Shown in pieces: positions 39,787 to 49,645 of a stretch of 64,000 nucleotides of DNA (position 1 is its first letter; each line of letters begins with the position of its first letter). Origin of the DNA: Phaeodactylum tricornutum CCAP 1055/1. Its lineage: Eukaryota; Bacillariophyta; Bacillariophyceae; Surirellales; Neidiaceae. The stretch lies in NCBI RefSeq assembly GCF_000150955.2, contig NC_011689.1, positions 598,218-662,217 on the forward strand, read 5' to 3'. A program made the translations under genes and the position numbers. The notes below the pieces were generated by a model that did no database searches, was not told the origin of the DNA, and worked only from the letters and a program-made list of their open reading frames with translations.

Positions 39787-40527
39787 CTAGTCCATCGCAT
39801 CATACCAAGGCTTGGCCCACGCTGGTAGTGGAGCAATCACTCCATAGTCTAGGAATAATTCTTCGTGTACAGCGATCGGTTTTGTAGCGCGAACAGCAGC
39901 GCCAAAGTTTGATCCGACTCTTCCGTCGAGCAGAACCACTTCGTTGGTTCCGGCATCGTAATACCAGGGGGAGTTGTCGGAACGAACTTCGTTCGGGATC
40001 TGGTAGAGTGATTGTTTGTCGAGCGATGCCTTGAAGTGTGGTGTAAGGACGTTCGACCAAGCAAAAGATAGCACGTTCACGTTGGCACGCTTTACAGAAT
40101 GATTGACAAAATGTGCACAGGCATTTGGGTTTGCATCTAAAATTCTGTTTCCAACTCTTAAAGCAGCCCCATCGAGATATCCACCACCGATGGAATGCAG
40201 GTTGAGAATATACGCATTTTCGCATGGTGGACTACCAGAAGGTGTAATCTGATTGGCGAGATAAAGAAAGGAGTCATCGTCTACAGTCGTGGGCAGAGCA
40301 GGCGTATGAACTCCCGGATACAAACAAAGCACCGTACCAGGCTTTGCGGAGTGTTGAGAAAATACGCCTTGACCGGCGCCAGGGATGGTGGAATCGCGAA
40401 CGAGCACGCGGTGTGGCAAAGAAGGAGATAAGGAGGCGGCGGAAATGGAATGGTCCGACGATCGTTTCAATAGGAGCCGAATTTGAGCGCGAATTTGACA
40501 CGATATCAGCTGTTTTCGCAGGAACAT
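39787..40527 (-). CDS. SET-domain protein (putative protein lysine methyltransferase)
   Basis: 246 residues from the first ATG at 40527; the frame continues upstream only to a GTG. The SET fold is recognisable: 'DSTIPGAGQGVFSQHSAKPG' is the N-terminal G.G.G.F entry motif, 'ANPNACAHFVNHSVKRANVN' is the NHS/pseudoknot motif that binds S-adenosylmethionine, and 'EELFLDYG' is the C-terminal E-x-x-x-D-Y-G pseudoknot partner. There is no Cys-rich post-SET. The N-terminus is basic and could be an organelle leader. Substrate unknown: histone or non-histone, for example a Rubisco-LSMT-like target. Convergent with the spondin_N gene (82 bp apart). Confidence 0.8.
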   Translation of the reverse strand: MFLRKQLISCQIRAQIRLLLKRSSDHSISAASLSPSLPHRVLVRDSTIPGAGQGVFSQHSAKPGTVLCLYPGVHTPALPTTVDDDSFLYLANQITPSGSPPCENAYILNLHSIGGGYLDGAALRVGNRILDANPNACAHFVNHSVKRANVNVLSFAWSNVLTPHFKASLDKQSLYQIPNEVRSDNSPWYYDAGTNEVVLLDGRVGSNFGAAVRATKPIAVHEELFLDYGVIAPLPAWAKPWYDAMD

Positions 40528-40856
40528 GGTCCCTGTTGTTTTTTTCGAAGGACCGAGGGGTTTTAGGATTTGATGCGCTAAGTTGTGCCGAAATGCACAC
40601 GACCACAATGTGTTCACTGTTAGTCGACGGGGTCATCTCACAGTCAGGTGAGACTTGGAATTCAGAGTCAATGTCAGATCAAAACATGAAGGATACGCAT
40701 TTCTGGTTTTACATCATCTTCGAGTCTCTGATTGGTCCAATTTTACATAGGCGTGTACATTTTTCTTGTTGGACCGCCCCCCCGAATACCATCACTTTTG
40801 AGCAAAGCCTCTACTCTCATAGTTTGGATATAGTTAAAAGAATATTTCACAGCTTA

Positions 40857-42374
40857 TTATTGCTTATCTGATTTTGTGTCCCCGTGCTGGTATTCTAAAT
40901 GTCTGCATTGGAAAAGTATGCTCGAACTCAGCAAAATGGAGGCAAAACCAACGAACCCAACCACAACAAAGTTTACTGTCTTCCAACCGTCCAAGCCTCC
41001 GCCACCAGCTTCACTGATATAGCTCGTGCTAAATATCCAAACGCCCGACATAGCAAACATGCCTGTATCATTAGCAGCCTGTACCCATCCCTTGTAACGG
41101 AGGGAACTCCTGTACACTCCGAGCAACCATACCGTCGCGCCTGAAAAGCCAATGTTCCACGCGATACCAGCCAGCATCATTCCCAATATCCAGGTAGCCA
41201 ACGAGCCGGTCTCCGCCGACTCCGAAACTAGCATAAATAGAACGGCCATTGCGAACACGGCGACTGCCAATCGACACGCCCACGACGGTCCGTACTTCGA
41301 AATGAGGGCACCAGAAAAGAAACCAGGAGCATACATGGATAAAAAATGCAATTCGAGCACAGTCAAGCTTTCACGGTTGGAATAACCAAGCTCCCCCATA
41401 GTCACACGCAAAATACTCATAGGCAAGGACATTGCAGCCCAACAAGTAGACGCGAAGAGGACGGGCACAATAAATGCACGAGTTCGTAACATGGCGACAA
41501 ATTCCGATCTGTTTCGTTGCAAAGGTTCACTTTCAGCGCCATCATCACCGGCAGACCTTTCACTAGAACGGAAATGGATAAGAGATATGCACAGGATATT
41601 GGCTACATTGAAAACTCCAGTCATGAAAAAGACCCCCAAATACTCGAACTGGCCCTGACTGTTGAGGAATAGGTCCTTAGTTGCCTGAGCCGATTCGGGA
41701 CCAGCAAATGCTGCTACGCAACCACCCGACACAACAAGTGTCACTGCTTTGCTCGAGAAGTGTGTCGGTACCAGTTCGACGGCAGCAAATCGTAAAAAGA
41801 AGCCGACACCCGTGGCCATGCCGAACCAAACCGACGCCACCAAAAGCAATGGCGGCGATCGGGCGACAATGGAAGCCGCCCCCAGAGCCGTACCAATCAA
41901 ACCAAAAGTTATCCCAACCAGAAATCCAATCTTGCGACCCCATCGTTCAAAAATCCACGGTGTTACGGTCAAGCTGACAATAGAAGCTCCGAAGAAGTAG
42001 GCACCCAAGGGCAAGGAAGTGGAGCTGTCTGTTCCGCCGATCGATAACATCACAACAGCTCCCGTTCCAACCACTATAAAGTGAGTAAGAATGAATCACA
42101 AGGTGAGTACCAAGACATCCAGTATCTAATGTGGCTTTCGGGAGCTATAAGCACGCCCAAAAGTCTACGCTGGCGTTGCCTCTCGATGCGTACCGAGAGT
42201 CACATTACAGGCGGTGCATGCCCAGGCAAAGACGCAAAAGAAGACATTCCATCGTTCCAATCCGCTGAGTAGACGAGGACAAGACTCTAATTCTTCAACT
42301 ACCCCGCAAGATTCCTCATAGGCTCCGTCGGCAGGTAGTGGTGTCAGTGACGGCTTTTCACGTGGGGTCATCAT
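40857..42374 (-). CDS. Major facilitator superfamily transporter (2 exons)
   Basis: Exon 1 (42374-42194) supplies the cytosolic N-terminus and most of helix 1 ('RWNVFFCVFAWACTACNVTL'). Exon 2 (42073-40857) continues in phase after a 120-nt intron (GTACGC..TATAG), giving 465 residues and about 12 membrane helices. The loop 2-3 signature is present in modified form ('FERWGRKIGFLVG', the G-x-x-x-D-R-x-G-R-K/R type), with a symmetrical second half after a short charged central loop ('RSSERSAGDDGAESEPLQR'). Without exon 1 the protein would lack its first helix, which supports the splice. Substrate cannot be assigned from sequence alone. Confidence 0.88.
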
Positions 42375-42841
42375 CGTTCCGCGTACTCGCAGTATGGAGG
42401 TCAAAACCTTGGCAGGTTGCTGTTCAAAGGCAAAAGCTTTTTCGCACTTTCTGGAACTCGGCGATCCTTGCCAAATGAGTGCGTCGTCGTGCAGCAAAGA
42501 ATGGTATCGATAGCTTCCTCATTGTGTGTCAGAAGAGATCTGATATTCGAAGTGAGTCTCATTTTGGAAATGTTTCGATTTGGGCTCGAGCAGGAATGGA
42601 ACGAGGAAAAACAGTCGGTGGAACACCAAAGAGCGGGGAGTCGAAGGAATATTAATATTTAAAATACAAAGATTTCGGATATCAAATTTACATTTTGAAT
42701 ACCGAAAATGTCGTGGCCATTGTCCTGTTCCAGCTGGAAGCAAAACCTGGACAACTATTGAATGCTGGTGGGATTTCCCATTTTTTACTGTCAGGTTGGC
42801 TTGGCTACCTACCTATTCGACCACAACATTAACACTAAGCA
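42375..42841. other. Divergent intergenic region, 467 bp
   Basis: Separates the MFS gene (minus) and the following plus-strand gene; should hold both promoters. It contains an A/T-rich palindromic patch around 42648-42665 (AATATTAATATTTAAAAT). No gene supported. Confidence 0.4.
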
Positions 42842-44284
42842 ATGAACATTGCCGTTCGTCGACGGCGTAGACCGCAAGAAATGGTCTGCTGTTGCCCACA
42901 CAGTTGTCTCACTCTGACGAGTCGAACAAAATCAAGGCGCGGGGTATTCTGGCTGCACTTTTGGACGGCCGTGGCTATTGTACAAACCGGGACAAGCCGA
43001 CCCGATCCTTCCTCTCCCACCGTGGGCAATCATCAGAAAAATCCGTTACAAACTTGGATAGATGCTCGTTGCGGACCCAACGGACACGCCGTTTGGGCGT
43101 ACTCTGGCAGTCTCTTCGATCCGCTGAACGGAAAAAAGATTGCGAACGTGGAAGGTTTGGAACTAGTTCGCAGACTTGCCGAGACGGACGACGACGTCGA
43201 GCACAAGCGAAGGTACCAACGACGCTGTGGGGACTTGAAAATGGCCCAGGCCATCTTGCAGGAGAGCTGCTCTTTGGATTACGCGGGAACAATCCTTTCT
43301 CGCAAAATATTCTGCTACAAACCTGTCGACGACCCGAAATCGCTCTTATCGTCCGTGCGATTACGACCTCAGGGTCCAGAAAAAGCAATTCCAACGGATC
43401 AAGCAGCAACGGTCTTCGACACGGCTATTACGGTCATTCAGAAAGGCCCATCCTGGTTTGTTCATGGTGAACTCCCCAACGGAAACGTTGTATGGAATCA
43501 GGCCGAAGTTAAGCTAGCAAGCGGAGAGTCATCTCGCACACATTTTGATTATACTATTTACAGTCGACCGCGGCATTCAAAACGCCAACAAACTCCAGAC
43601 TTGACAAGCCAAGCTGTACAAGAGACCGTATCGTCGGAGTCGAACAGCATTTCTCCCGCGCGATCGTCTCTCATATCGTTCGGACCGAGCAAGGCGGAAA
43701 GTCTGGGCAAATTTGGCGCGCGGGAAACCTATCAATACACGACCGAGGAGACGGGTGCCGGCGGACACTTGCTCGACTCTTTATGGGGACGAATGCAATT
43801 TGCTGTCTCGTCTGTTTTCCAAAGAGACAAAAAGGCTAACGCATTGATCGTGCCAACTCGCTGCAGCGTTCGATACACACGATACGGCGAAGGTCCCGTT
43901 TGGTACGGGCCGAACCGATTGTGTACCTTGGAACTCCAAGGGCATCGACTAGAAAATTTATCCCAGGCACCGCAGCTAGCCGCAACCATTGCCGCCACGT
44001 GTGTCCCGGGTTTCTTATCGACTCATTCCGCCGTTGCCCAAGACGACACCGGGGCTCGAAGAGCCGTGGCGTGGTTCCGTGGAGAAAACTCGGTCCAACT
44101 ACAGATCACGCACGACTACAACAATGCCGACAGTATAGAAAGGTCACATTCAAGTGGTGTTCGGGGTTTATACGCGAAGGGAGCGGCTGTGATTGAGCGT
44201 CTACATGCAGCCACGACAACCAGCACTGGTGGTTCACTGTCAATCTATGAAGAAGATTCAAGCTATTTTAAAACGGAAAAGTAA
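42842..44284 (+). CDS. Hypothetical protein of 480 residues with N-terminal signal-anchor-like segment
   Basis: I do not recognise the family. It starts at ATG 42842 with a run of arginines (MNIAVRRRRRPQEM), then a hydrophobic stretch (GVFWLHFWTAVAIVQTG). Residues about 65-110 ('WIDARCGPNGHAVWAYSGSL' then 'FDPLNGKKIANVEG') and about 345-380 ('CSVRYTRYGEGPVWYGPNRL' then 'CTLELQGHRLE') look like two conserved beta-rich blocks separated by a low-complexity Ser/Gln-rich linker, as if a domain had been interrupted. The repeated G-x-V-W-Y/A pattern in the two blocks may mark internal symmetry. Location could be plastid or ER, depending on whether the hydrophobic stretch is cleaved. Coding status is confident because of length (1.4 kb) and composition. 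Confidence 0.7.
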   Translation: MNIAVRRRRRPQEMVCCCPHSCLTLTSRTKSRRGVFWLHFWTAVAIVQTGTSRPDPSSPTVGNHQKNPLQTWIDARCGPNGHAVWAYSGSLFDPLNGKKIANVEGLELVRRLAETDDDVEHKRRYQRRCGDLKMAQAILQESCSLDYAGTILSRKIFCYKPVDDPKSLLSSVRLRPQGPEKAIPTDQAATVFDTAITVIQKGPSWFVHGELPNGNVVWNQAEVKLASGESSRTHFDYTIYSRPRHSKRQQTPDLTSQAVQETVSSESNSISPARSSLISFGPSKAESLGKFGARETYQYTTEETGAGGHLLDSLWGRMQFAVSSVFQRDKKANALIVPTRCSVRYTRYGEGPVWYGPNRLCTLELQGHRLENLSQAPQLAATIAATCVPGFLSTHSAVAQDDTGARRAVAWFRGENSVQLQITHDYNNADSIERSHSSGVRGLYAKGAAVIERLHAATTTSTGGSLSIYEEDSSYFKTEK

Positions 44285-44834
44285 CATCGCTTGCAACAAG
44301 CAGTTTACTGCGTTCTCGACTGTCACAAGCTATTCCTCGCATTAACTGTGCGAATGGAAACCCAAAAATTGGATGGATTTACAGTCAAATAATGATCAGC
44401 TCATATTAACTGAGAGACACGTTGACAGATGCTGGCCTACCGCATTTTTGGATTTACAGGGCAGCCAGACAAATTTGTCTTCCGCATTGCTGTTGATTTG
44501 GGATATAACATTAATAAACCGGCTATACCTATATATTTCGAAAATCATACACCTTCTAAATAATTTTGGAAAGACAAAACTTTTGCCAAAAATGCTTATT
44601 GACGTTTTCTTGTATTCCCGTTGGACCTTGTTTCGTTGAAATAATTACCATGTGGTCGTCATAGGTGTTCTACCTCCCCCGTCAAACGAACGAACCAACA
44701 CAACTCTGCCTTCGTGCTCTTTCCTTCTCACCTATTTTCGCTAGACGAGGCAACGCTTCAGAGTATCATTCATTCCGTAAGAAGAGAGTCGAATAGGAAT
44801 CCGACCGGAACCGGACGCTTCTGTTGTAACAACA
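44285..44834. other. Intergenic, 550 bp
   Basis: Between two plus-strand genes. A/T-rich in 44500-44600. No ORF or RNA gene supported. Confidence 0.45.
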
Positions 44835-45746
44835 ATGGCCTCCTTTGACAAACTGAACTTGAGTATTGTTGACGAGGCGTTTGGTCCGTCCGCGGACTTG
44901 TATCAGGACGTACTGCACGTTCCTTCGAACGCATCCGCTCGAATGATCCAGCGTGCCTATTTCGATCGACGCAATGAGCTCTTTCGCATTCTGTCAGATC
45001 TGGATCAATACGGCGAATCCAACGAACCAACAACGGAAGCCAAACTATTGCGAGCAGAGCGGAAAATGGATGCGGTTGTTACGGCGGGTCGAATTTTGGG
45101 TGACTCTGTGAAGCGATCGCAATACGATGATATGCTCATGGACAGACTCAACGAAGGAGCCTTTCAAAGTCGAATAGTGAAGAGTCCACAACTCTCAGGG
45201 GAATACCCGAGATTCGACAGCGTCTCAACAAAAGAACTTACGGCACAAATATCGTGGCGGCAAGATCCTTGGAGGCGATTGCGATCGCTGGAGCTCCAAA
45301 CCAATGTTGTAGCATCGGTGCGCCACGAAGACACTACCGTGGGAAAACCACAAGCGCCGCGAGCCCGAACTCTGGTGCAACTGTCACAACCGCGACGCGT
45401 AGTCTCACCCGAAAAGGACCATAGCACAGTGTCGGAATACGCGTATGACAGTGGTGATGACGACCAAAATGCGACCGTACAATCCGAGTATACGGATGTA
45501 ACTCTTATGAGCACCAATAGAAGAGACAAAGACTTGGTATCATGCATCAAGAATGAGGTGATGGGATGCTTTGACGATCATATTTTCGAAGGATTGCTTG
45601 TTCGGGACCTTATCCGGCAGTGCAGAGGAGTTCCAAGTTCTGAATGTTTTCAAGTTCTGAATGTTTTCACCTTACAGGACGCCGATATCATGGCAGTCAC
45701 CAGGAGGATTGACAAGGCCAAAACACAAATGGACATTGGGTTATGA
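44835..45746 (+). CDS. J-domain-like protein lacking the HPD motif
   Basis: 303 residues from ATG 44835 (AACAATGG context). The first about 95 residues follow the J-domain plan: 'LYQDVLHVPSNASARMIQRA' (helix I-II, Y..L.V...A....I..AY), then 'YFDRRNELFRIL', and 'VVTAGRILGDSVKRSQYDD' (helix III-IV, A..IL.D...R..YD). The His-Pro-Asp tripeptide that stimulates Hsp70 ATPase is replaced by F-D-R-R-N, so the protein should not activate Hsp70 in the normal way (J-like, type IV). The middle is low-complexity (EYAYDSGDDDQNATVQSEYT). The C-terminal about 75 residues are helical and lack recognisable motifs. Role unknown, perhaps scaffolding. Confidence 0.75.
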   Translation: MASFDKLNLSIVDEAFGPSADLYQDVLHVPSNASARMIQRAYFDRRNELFRILSDLDQYGESNEPTTEAKLLRAERKMDAVVTAGRILGDSVKRSQYDDMLMDRLNEGAFQSRIVKSPQLSGEYPRFDSVSTKELTAQISWRQDPWRRLRSLELQTNVVASVRHEDTTVGKPQAPRARTLVQLSQPRRVVSPEKDHSTVSEYAYDSGDDDQNATVQSEYTDVTLMSTNRRDKDLVSCIKNEVMGCFDDHIFEGLLVRDLIRQCRGVPSSECFQVLNVFTLQDADIMAVTRRIDKAKTQMDIGL

Positions 45747-46664
45747 TTGTTCATCAATGATTAATTTCTGTGGCTCGCTATGGTTGGTATGATAGTCAAT
45801 ACGATGAATAGCTCTTTTGTTAGTTACCGGTTACCGACCACTCGCAGTAAGCAGTCTGCGTTATAGGTCTCCGTTACGACCCAAATTAGTTGCATAAATA
45901 TACATGGAAGGCAAAGCGTTGACAGTTGATTGCTAGGTGCGCTGGTGAAAGGTTTCTATCCAACGGCGTTCACAAGCATTCAGGACCTTGTTTCCTGTAC
46001 GTGGCAACGACAGCGAGTCACAGTCGCATGACAAGTGACAGCGAATACTACAACGCTTGCATTCCATTCCCGTCCGTCCGGCCTCCGGTCACGGATCTAC
46101 GCTGTGACTATGAACTGTTACCGGCTTACTATTTTTTGAAACCCGGAGTAAAAAGTGAGGTGAACGCTACTGGTTTTTCGTACGCATCGTTTCGGTATGC
46201 CTACCGCAGCGTCGTTACCAAGACATCGATTTCTGTTAGTACTGCTACGCTATCATACGACGAGGGTAGAACGAAAGCATCACCATGGGCGGTACGTTTT
46301 AGTGGTGTTGATTCCAACGTTATCTCGAGACACAAAGAATAGAAAGGCGAAATACCGGTCGAACGTAATGGTCGCTATGTCGTTACTGGAAATAGAGCTT
46401 TTCATTGCGAGCCCGTTGTAACTCCGCACGACAGGCTGGAAAGAACCTCTTTGGTCTATCTATAAAGCATTTTCGGCCTTTTGGATGCCCGGCGTAGATT
46501 GATGCATTGCTCTGATTGTATCATATCCATTGTGGCACGTATTCGCCTCTTTTCGTTCGTGCGTTGTACTTTGGTCGCGCATCGATCGTTCCTTGGAAAG
46601 CCTTGCATCGATCGTCCCTCCTCGTGCATATCTCGCTACCTTCTTTGTGCTGTCTCTCACGAGC
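45747..46664. other. Intergenic, 918 bp
   Basis: Between the J-like gene and eL19. A plus-strand frame at 46028-46342 has an ATG and 104 codons but no recognisable content and is not called. The region just before 46665 probably includes the eL19 promoter and maybe a 5' intron (pyrimidine-rich end CGTCTTCTAG at 46677-46686). Confidence 0.4.
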
Positions 46665-47525
46665 ATGTCTCATTTGCGTCTTCTAGTCTCTCTGAAACTT
46701 CAAAAGCGCCTTGCGGCCTCCGTGCTCAAGTGCGGAAAGCGCAAGATTTGGTTAGACCCCAACGAAATTAACGAAATTGCGTTGGCCAACTCGCGCCGCA
46801 ACATCCAAAAGCTGCACCGTGATGGTCTCATCATCAAGAAGCCCTCGGTTGTGCATAGCAGAGCTCGTGTGCAGCTGCGTAACGAAGCGAAGCGTAAGGG
46901 TCGTCATACCGGTAAGTCGTCACCTATGAATCGTATATTTACCGCCATGGGAGGCCAGTGCCAGTTCCGGTATCGTGTCTGTTCCTTTAATGGCCAGACG
47001 GTGGCCAACCAAGGCGAAGAGTAGATCGGCGTCCTTAGCAGTAAGGCATGCCGGCTGGCCAGACAACCAGAGGTCCATCTTCCACGCAAGGTCCCTGCCT
47101 TTACCAGGGCTTTGTACTTTACACATCACGTGACTACAGTTTGCTCATACACATTATTCTTGCTATTCGTTGTCAAAGGTACGGGAAAGCGCCGAGGTAC
47201 CGCCAACGCGCGTCTCCCTTTCAAGGTGATCTGGATGCGCCGGTCCCGAGTGCTCCGACGTCTTTTGAAAAAAATGCGCGATGCCAAGAAAATCGATAAG
47301 CACATTTACCATTCCCTCTACATGCTCGCCAAGGGTAACCAGTTCAAGAATAAGCGTGTTTTGATTGAAACCATCCACGACATGAAGGCTGTCAAGGCCA
47401 AGGAAACCGCCCTCACCGTCCAGGCCGAAGCCCGTAAGGGACGCGCCAAGTCTCGTCTCGAGCGACGGGCGGCACGTGAAGCCAAGAAAATGGCGGACAA
47501 TGAAGCGGCTCAACAAGCCTCGTAA
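46665..47525 (+). CDS. RPL19: Cytosolic ribosomal protein eL19 (2 exons)
   Basis: Large-subunit protein eL19. Exons 46665-46911 and 47179-47525 join in phase 1 over a 267-nt intron (GTAAGT..CAAAG), giving 197 residues. '[20 protein letters not shown]' and '[16 protein letters not shown]' equal the N-terminus of plant eL19; '[16 protein letters not shown]', 'KGRHTG', '[19 protein letters not shown]' and '[20 protein letters not shown]' cover the rest. The visible ATG gives MSHLRLL before VSLKLQKR, six residues more than plant eL19 (MVSLKLQKR). Since TTCTAG sits exactly before TCTCTCTG, a 5' intron with the real ATGG exon upstream is possible, but I found no convincing donor. The C-terminus is Ala/Lys/Arg-rich as usual. 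Confidence 0.93.
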
Positions 47526-47965
47526 GTACCGTAGCCTCGAAAACGGTATAACACACATAAAACAATGCTTTGTCCACCAAAACTGTTGAAAATGTAGAGC
47601 AGCTGCGAACAATTCGAGGACTGGTACAAGAAAGATAGCTGGAGAAATGATTTGCAAATAGGGTGCACCAGACTTACCAATGCGCTGATCATTACACAAT
47701 CAACACCGTAAGAATTGGTAACTTTCGTATCAATAGAAGGATTGTGCGTATTTCAAGATATGGTTCTCTGGTTTGTAGACCTAGTCCAAGTGGTTTACGT
47801 TGCAGGAATGTAAACATGGTAAATGAACAGACTGACTGTGAGAATCACTTGCTTGCTTTCGGTCAGTGCCGTCTGTCCGCTTCACGGACGTTCTCTACGT
47901 GACTTCAATGTTGACCGATCTTGCTCATCCCATTTTCTTCGCTATTGAGCCATCATTCCAGTAAC
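47526..47965. other. Intergenic, 440 bp
   Basis: Between eL19 and the LHC-like gene, both plus strand. No ORF, tRNA or repeat supported. Confidence 0.45.
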
Positions 47966-49309
47966 ATGGTTTTGCACACCGTTGGTTCTTCGCTATCACC
48001 CGCTTTTCAACCATGTTTGCTTGGTTTCCGAACAAGACCCAAATCAGGGCCCTTCTCTTTGTGTCCGAGCAGCTTTCTATCAGAAAATCATCGAAAGATT
48101 GACCATGTCTTTTGTGTCAATCACGGTCGCACAGTATTTCGACGCCCGTCTTCGTACCGAACCTGGGGCGCGGCGCTACAAGCCTTACGGAATGAAAACA
48201 CCGCCACGAATACAGATGGTGATGAAGGAGATGATACCGGTTCCAAAGAGAGCGAAGAATTGTTTTTACGGAAGGAATTGGCTCACTTGGAATCGCTGGA
48301 CGAAATTCTGCAAGAACTCGAGGAATATGATCTCCTCGAACTCAGTGACGAAGACTACGACAGCGAAAACGCCGATGCTGGCAATATTTGGGACGAAGAT
48401 AGTCTTGCCGAGCTACTCGAAAGTATTCCTGATGATGATGACGACGGCCGTGCATTCGGTGGCGACCCCTCGTCCGATGGGACGACAAGACATCAATCGC
48501 TAGAAGCAGCCGTACAGCTGAAATATGTTGAAGATAGAATACGACAAGCAGCTGCAAAAGACTTCGAAAACACTTTGATGCAAGGGGTGGTGCCAGTATC
48601 TGCGGGGGTAGGAAGTGATTGTCTGCCCGGTGACTGGGGATTTGATCCTCTGCATCTCGCTGATAAGGATTACTTCCTTACCGCTCAACGCGCTATCGTC
48701 AATTGTCTTCCAGGAAGCGGTAGCGCAGTCAACGATGCAGCAAGGCAACTACGACCCAAAGCTCTTATTCTGCGAGACTATCGAGAAGCAGAAATTCGGC
48801 ACGGACGGCTCGCCATGCTGGCCTCCACGTTTTGGCCCTTGCAAGAGATGCTTGACCGACTCCTTTTAGATGATGATCAATACGGGTCTCTTATTTACGG
48901 ATCGGTTACGCTACCGTATTTTCCCCTTGTTATGACAGCCATTATGCTGCTACTTGGTTACCTGGATGTTTACTCACAAGCAGTTAAAGACATGGACGAG
49001 ATCGGTGAAGCCTTCTTACCAGGAGACTGTTTTTGGGACCCACTTAAGGTGCTTGAGGGAGCGCCTGATTCGATGAAACGCAACATGCAGGAACGAGAAC
49101 TATTTAACGGCCGAGTAGCGATGCTGGCATTTGCAGCGTTTGTTTGGGAAGAAGGAATCACACATCTACCACTAATTGAGATTGGCAGCAATGACCTATT
49201 GTTGCAACCAGCCTACCAAGTCCCTACCATACAAAAATGGTTGGATGCGCAATTTGTTGTGGCAGATCCCGAATCAGCCTTTTTAACACCAACATCTTTG
49301 GGTCGATAA
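47966..49309 (+). CDS. LHC-superfamily chlorophyll-binding-like protein with acidic N-terminal extension
   Basis: 447 residues from ATG 47966. The C-terminal half has the LHC hallmarks: 'LPGDWGFDPLHLADKD', then helix-1 'REAEIRHGRLAMLASTFWPL' and helix-3 'RELFNGRVAMLAFAAFVWEE', each with the E..xxGR/HGR chlorophyll-ligand pair, and a middle helix 'LPYFPLVMTAIMLLLGYLDV'. Ordinary fucoxanthin-chlorophyll proteins are about 200 residues. Here about 170 extra residues precede, very acidic and predicted coiled-coil ('LEELSD'-like runs, 'ESIPDDDDDGRAFGG'). The N-terminus (MVLHTVGSSLSPAFQP) contains an AF resembling the plastid motif but lacks a strong hydrophobic core, so the leader or start may be incomplete. 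Expected site: thylakoid membrane. Light harvesting versus assembly or photoprotection cannot be decided. Confidence 0.85.
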   Translation: MVLHTVGSSLSPAFQPCLLGFRTRPKSGPFSLCPSSFLSENHRKIDHVFCVNHGRTVFRRPSSYRTWGAALQALRNENTATNTDGDEGDDTGSKESEELFLRKELAHLESLDEILQELEEYDLLELSDEDYDSENADAGNIWDEDSLAELLESIPDDDDDGRAFGGDPSSDGTTRHQSLEAAVQLKYVEDRIRQAAAKDFENTLMQGVVPVSAGVGSDCLPGDWGFDPLHLADKDYFLTAQRAIVNCLPGSGSAVNDAARQLRPKALILRDYREAEIRHGRLAMLASTFWPLQEMLDRLLLDDDQYGSLIYGSVTLPYFPLVMTAIMLLLGYLDVYSQAVKDMDEIGEAFLPGDCFWDPLKVLEGAPDSMKRNMQERELFNGRVAMLAFAAFVWEEGITHLPLIEIGSNDLLLQPAYQVPTIQKWLDAQFVVADPESAFLTPTSLGR

Positions 49310-49645
49310 AGGAAATTAAAGTGTGTCTAGTAGGAAGACATATGCCAATACGAGCTTCATTTCCTACCATCTCAATCAAAAAGAAAATGAAGTGAACTGC
49401 GGCGATATAAAAAAGCTCATTTTTCTGCGATTCTACGCCCAAGTAAATGGCTATTGATACTGCAGTCTTCTTTATCCAGAAAATTGCCAGTCGCATGCCA
49501 TGTTGTGGAACTTGTGCCTAGAACAGTACTTTGCAACTGGTGGGAGAGGATATGCTGTATCCACGAAACGCCAAAAAGTAAATCCTCTTTTCTCGACTTT
49601 TGTCATCGTATGCAGTATGCAGAAGTTATCAATACACAAAGTTCT
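49310..49645. other. Intergenic between convergent genes, 336 bp
   Basis: 3' regions of the LHC-like gene (plus) and the GPCR gene (minus). Nothing supported. Confidence 0.45.

Noticed and set aside
42074-42497. Reading the MFS gene as starting at 42074
   Set aside because: That start is a GTG and would omit most of helix 1; the phased intron 42074-42193 joins an upstream ATG exon that supplies it.
46028-46342. 104-codon ATG frame upstream of eL19
   Set aside because: No domain, signal or compositional support; treated as chance.
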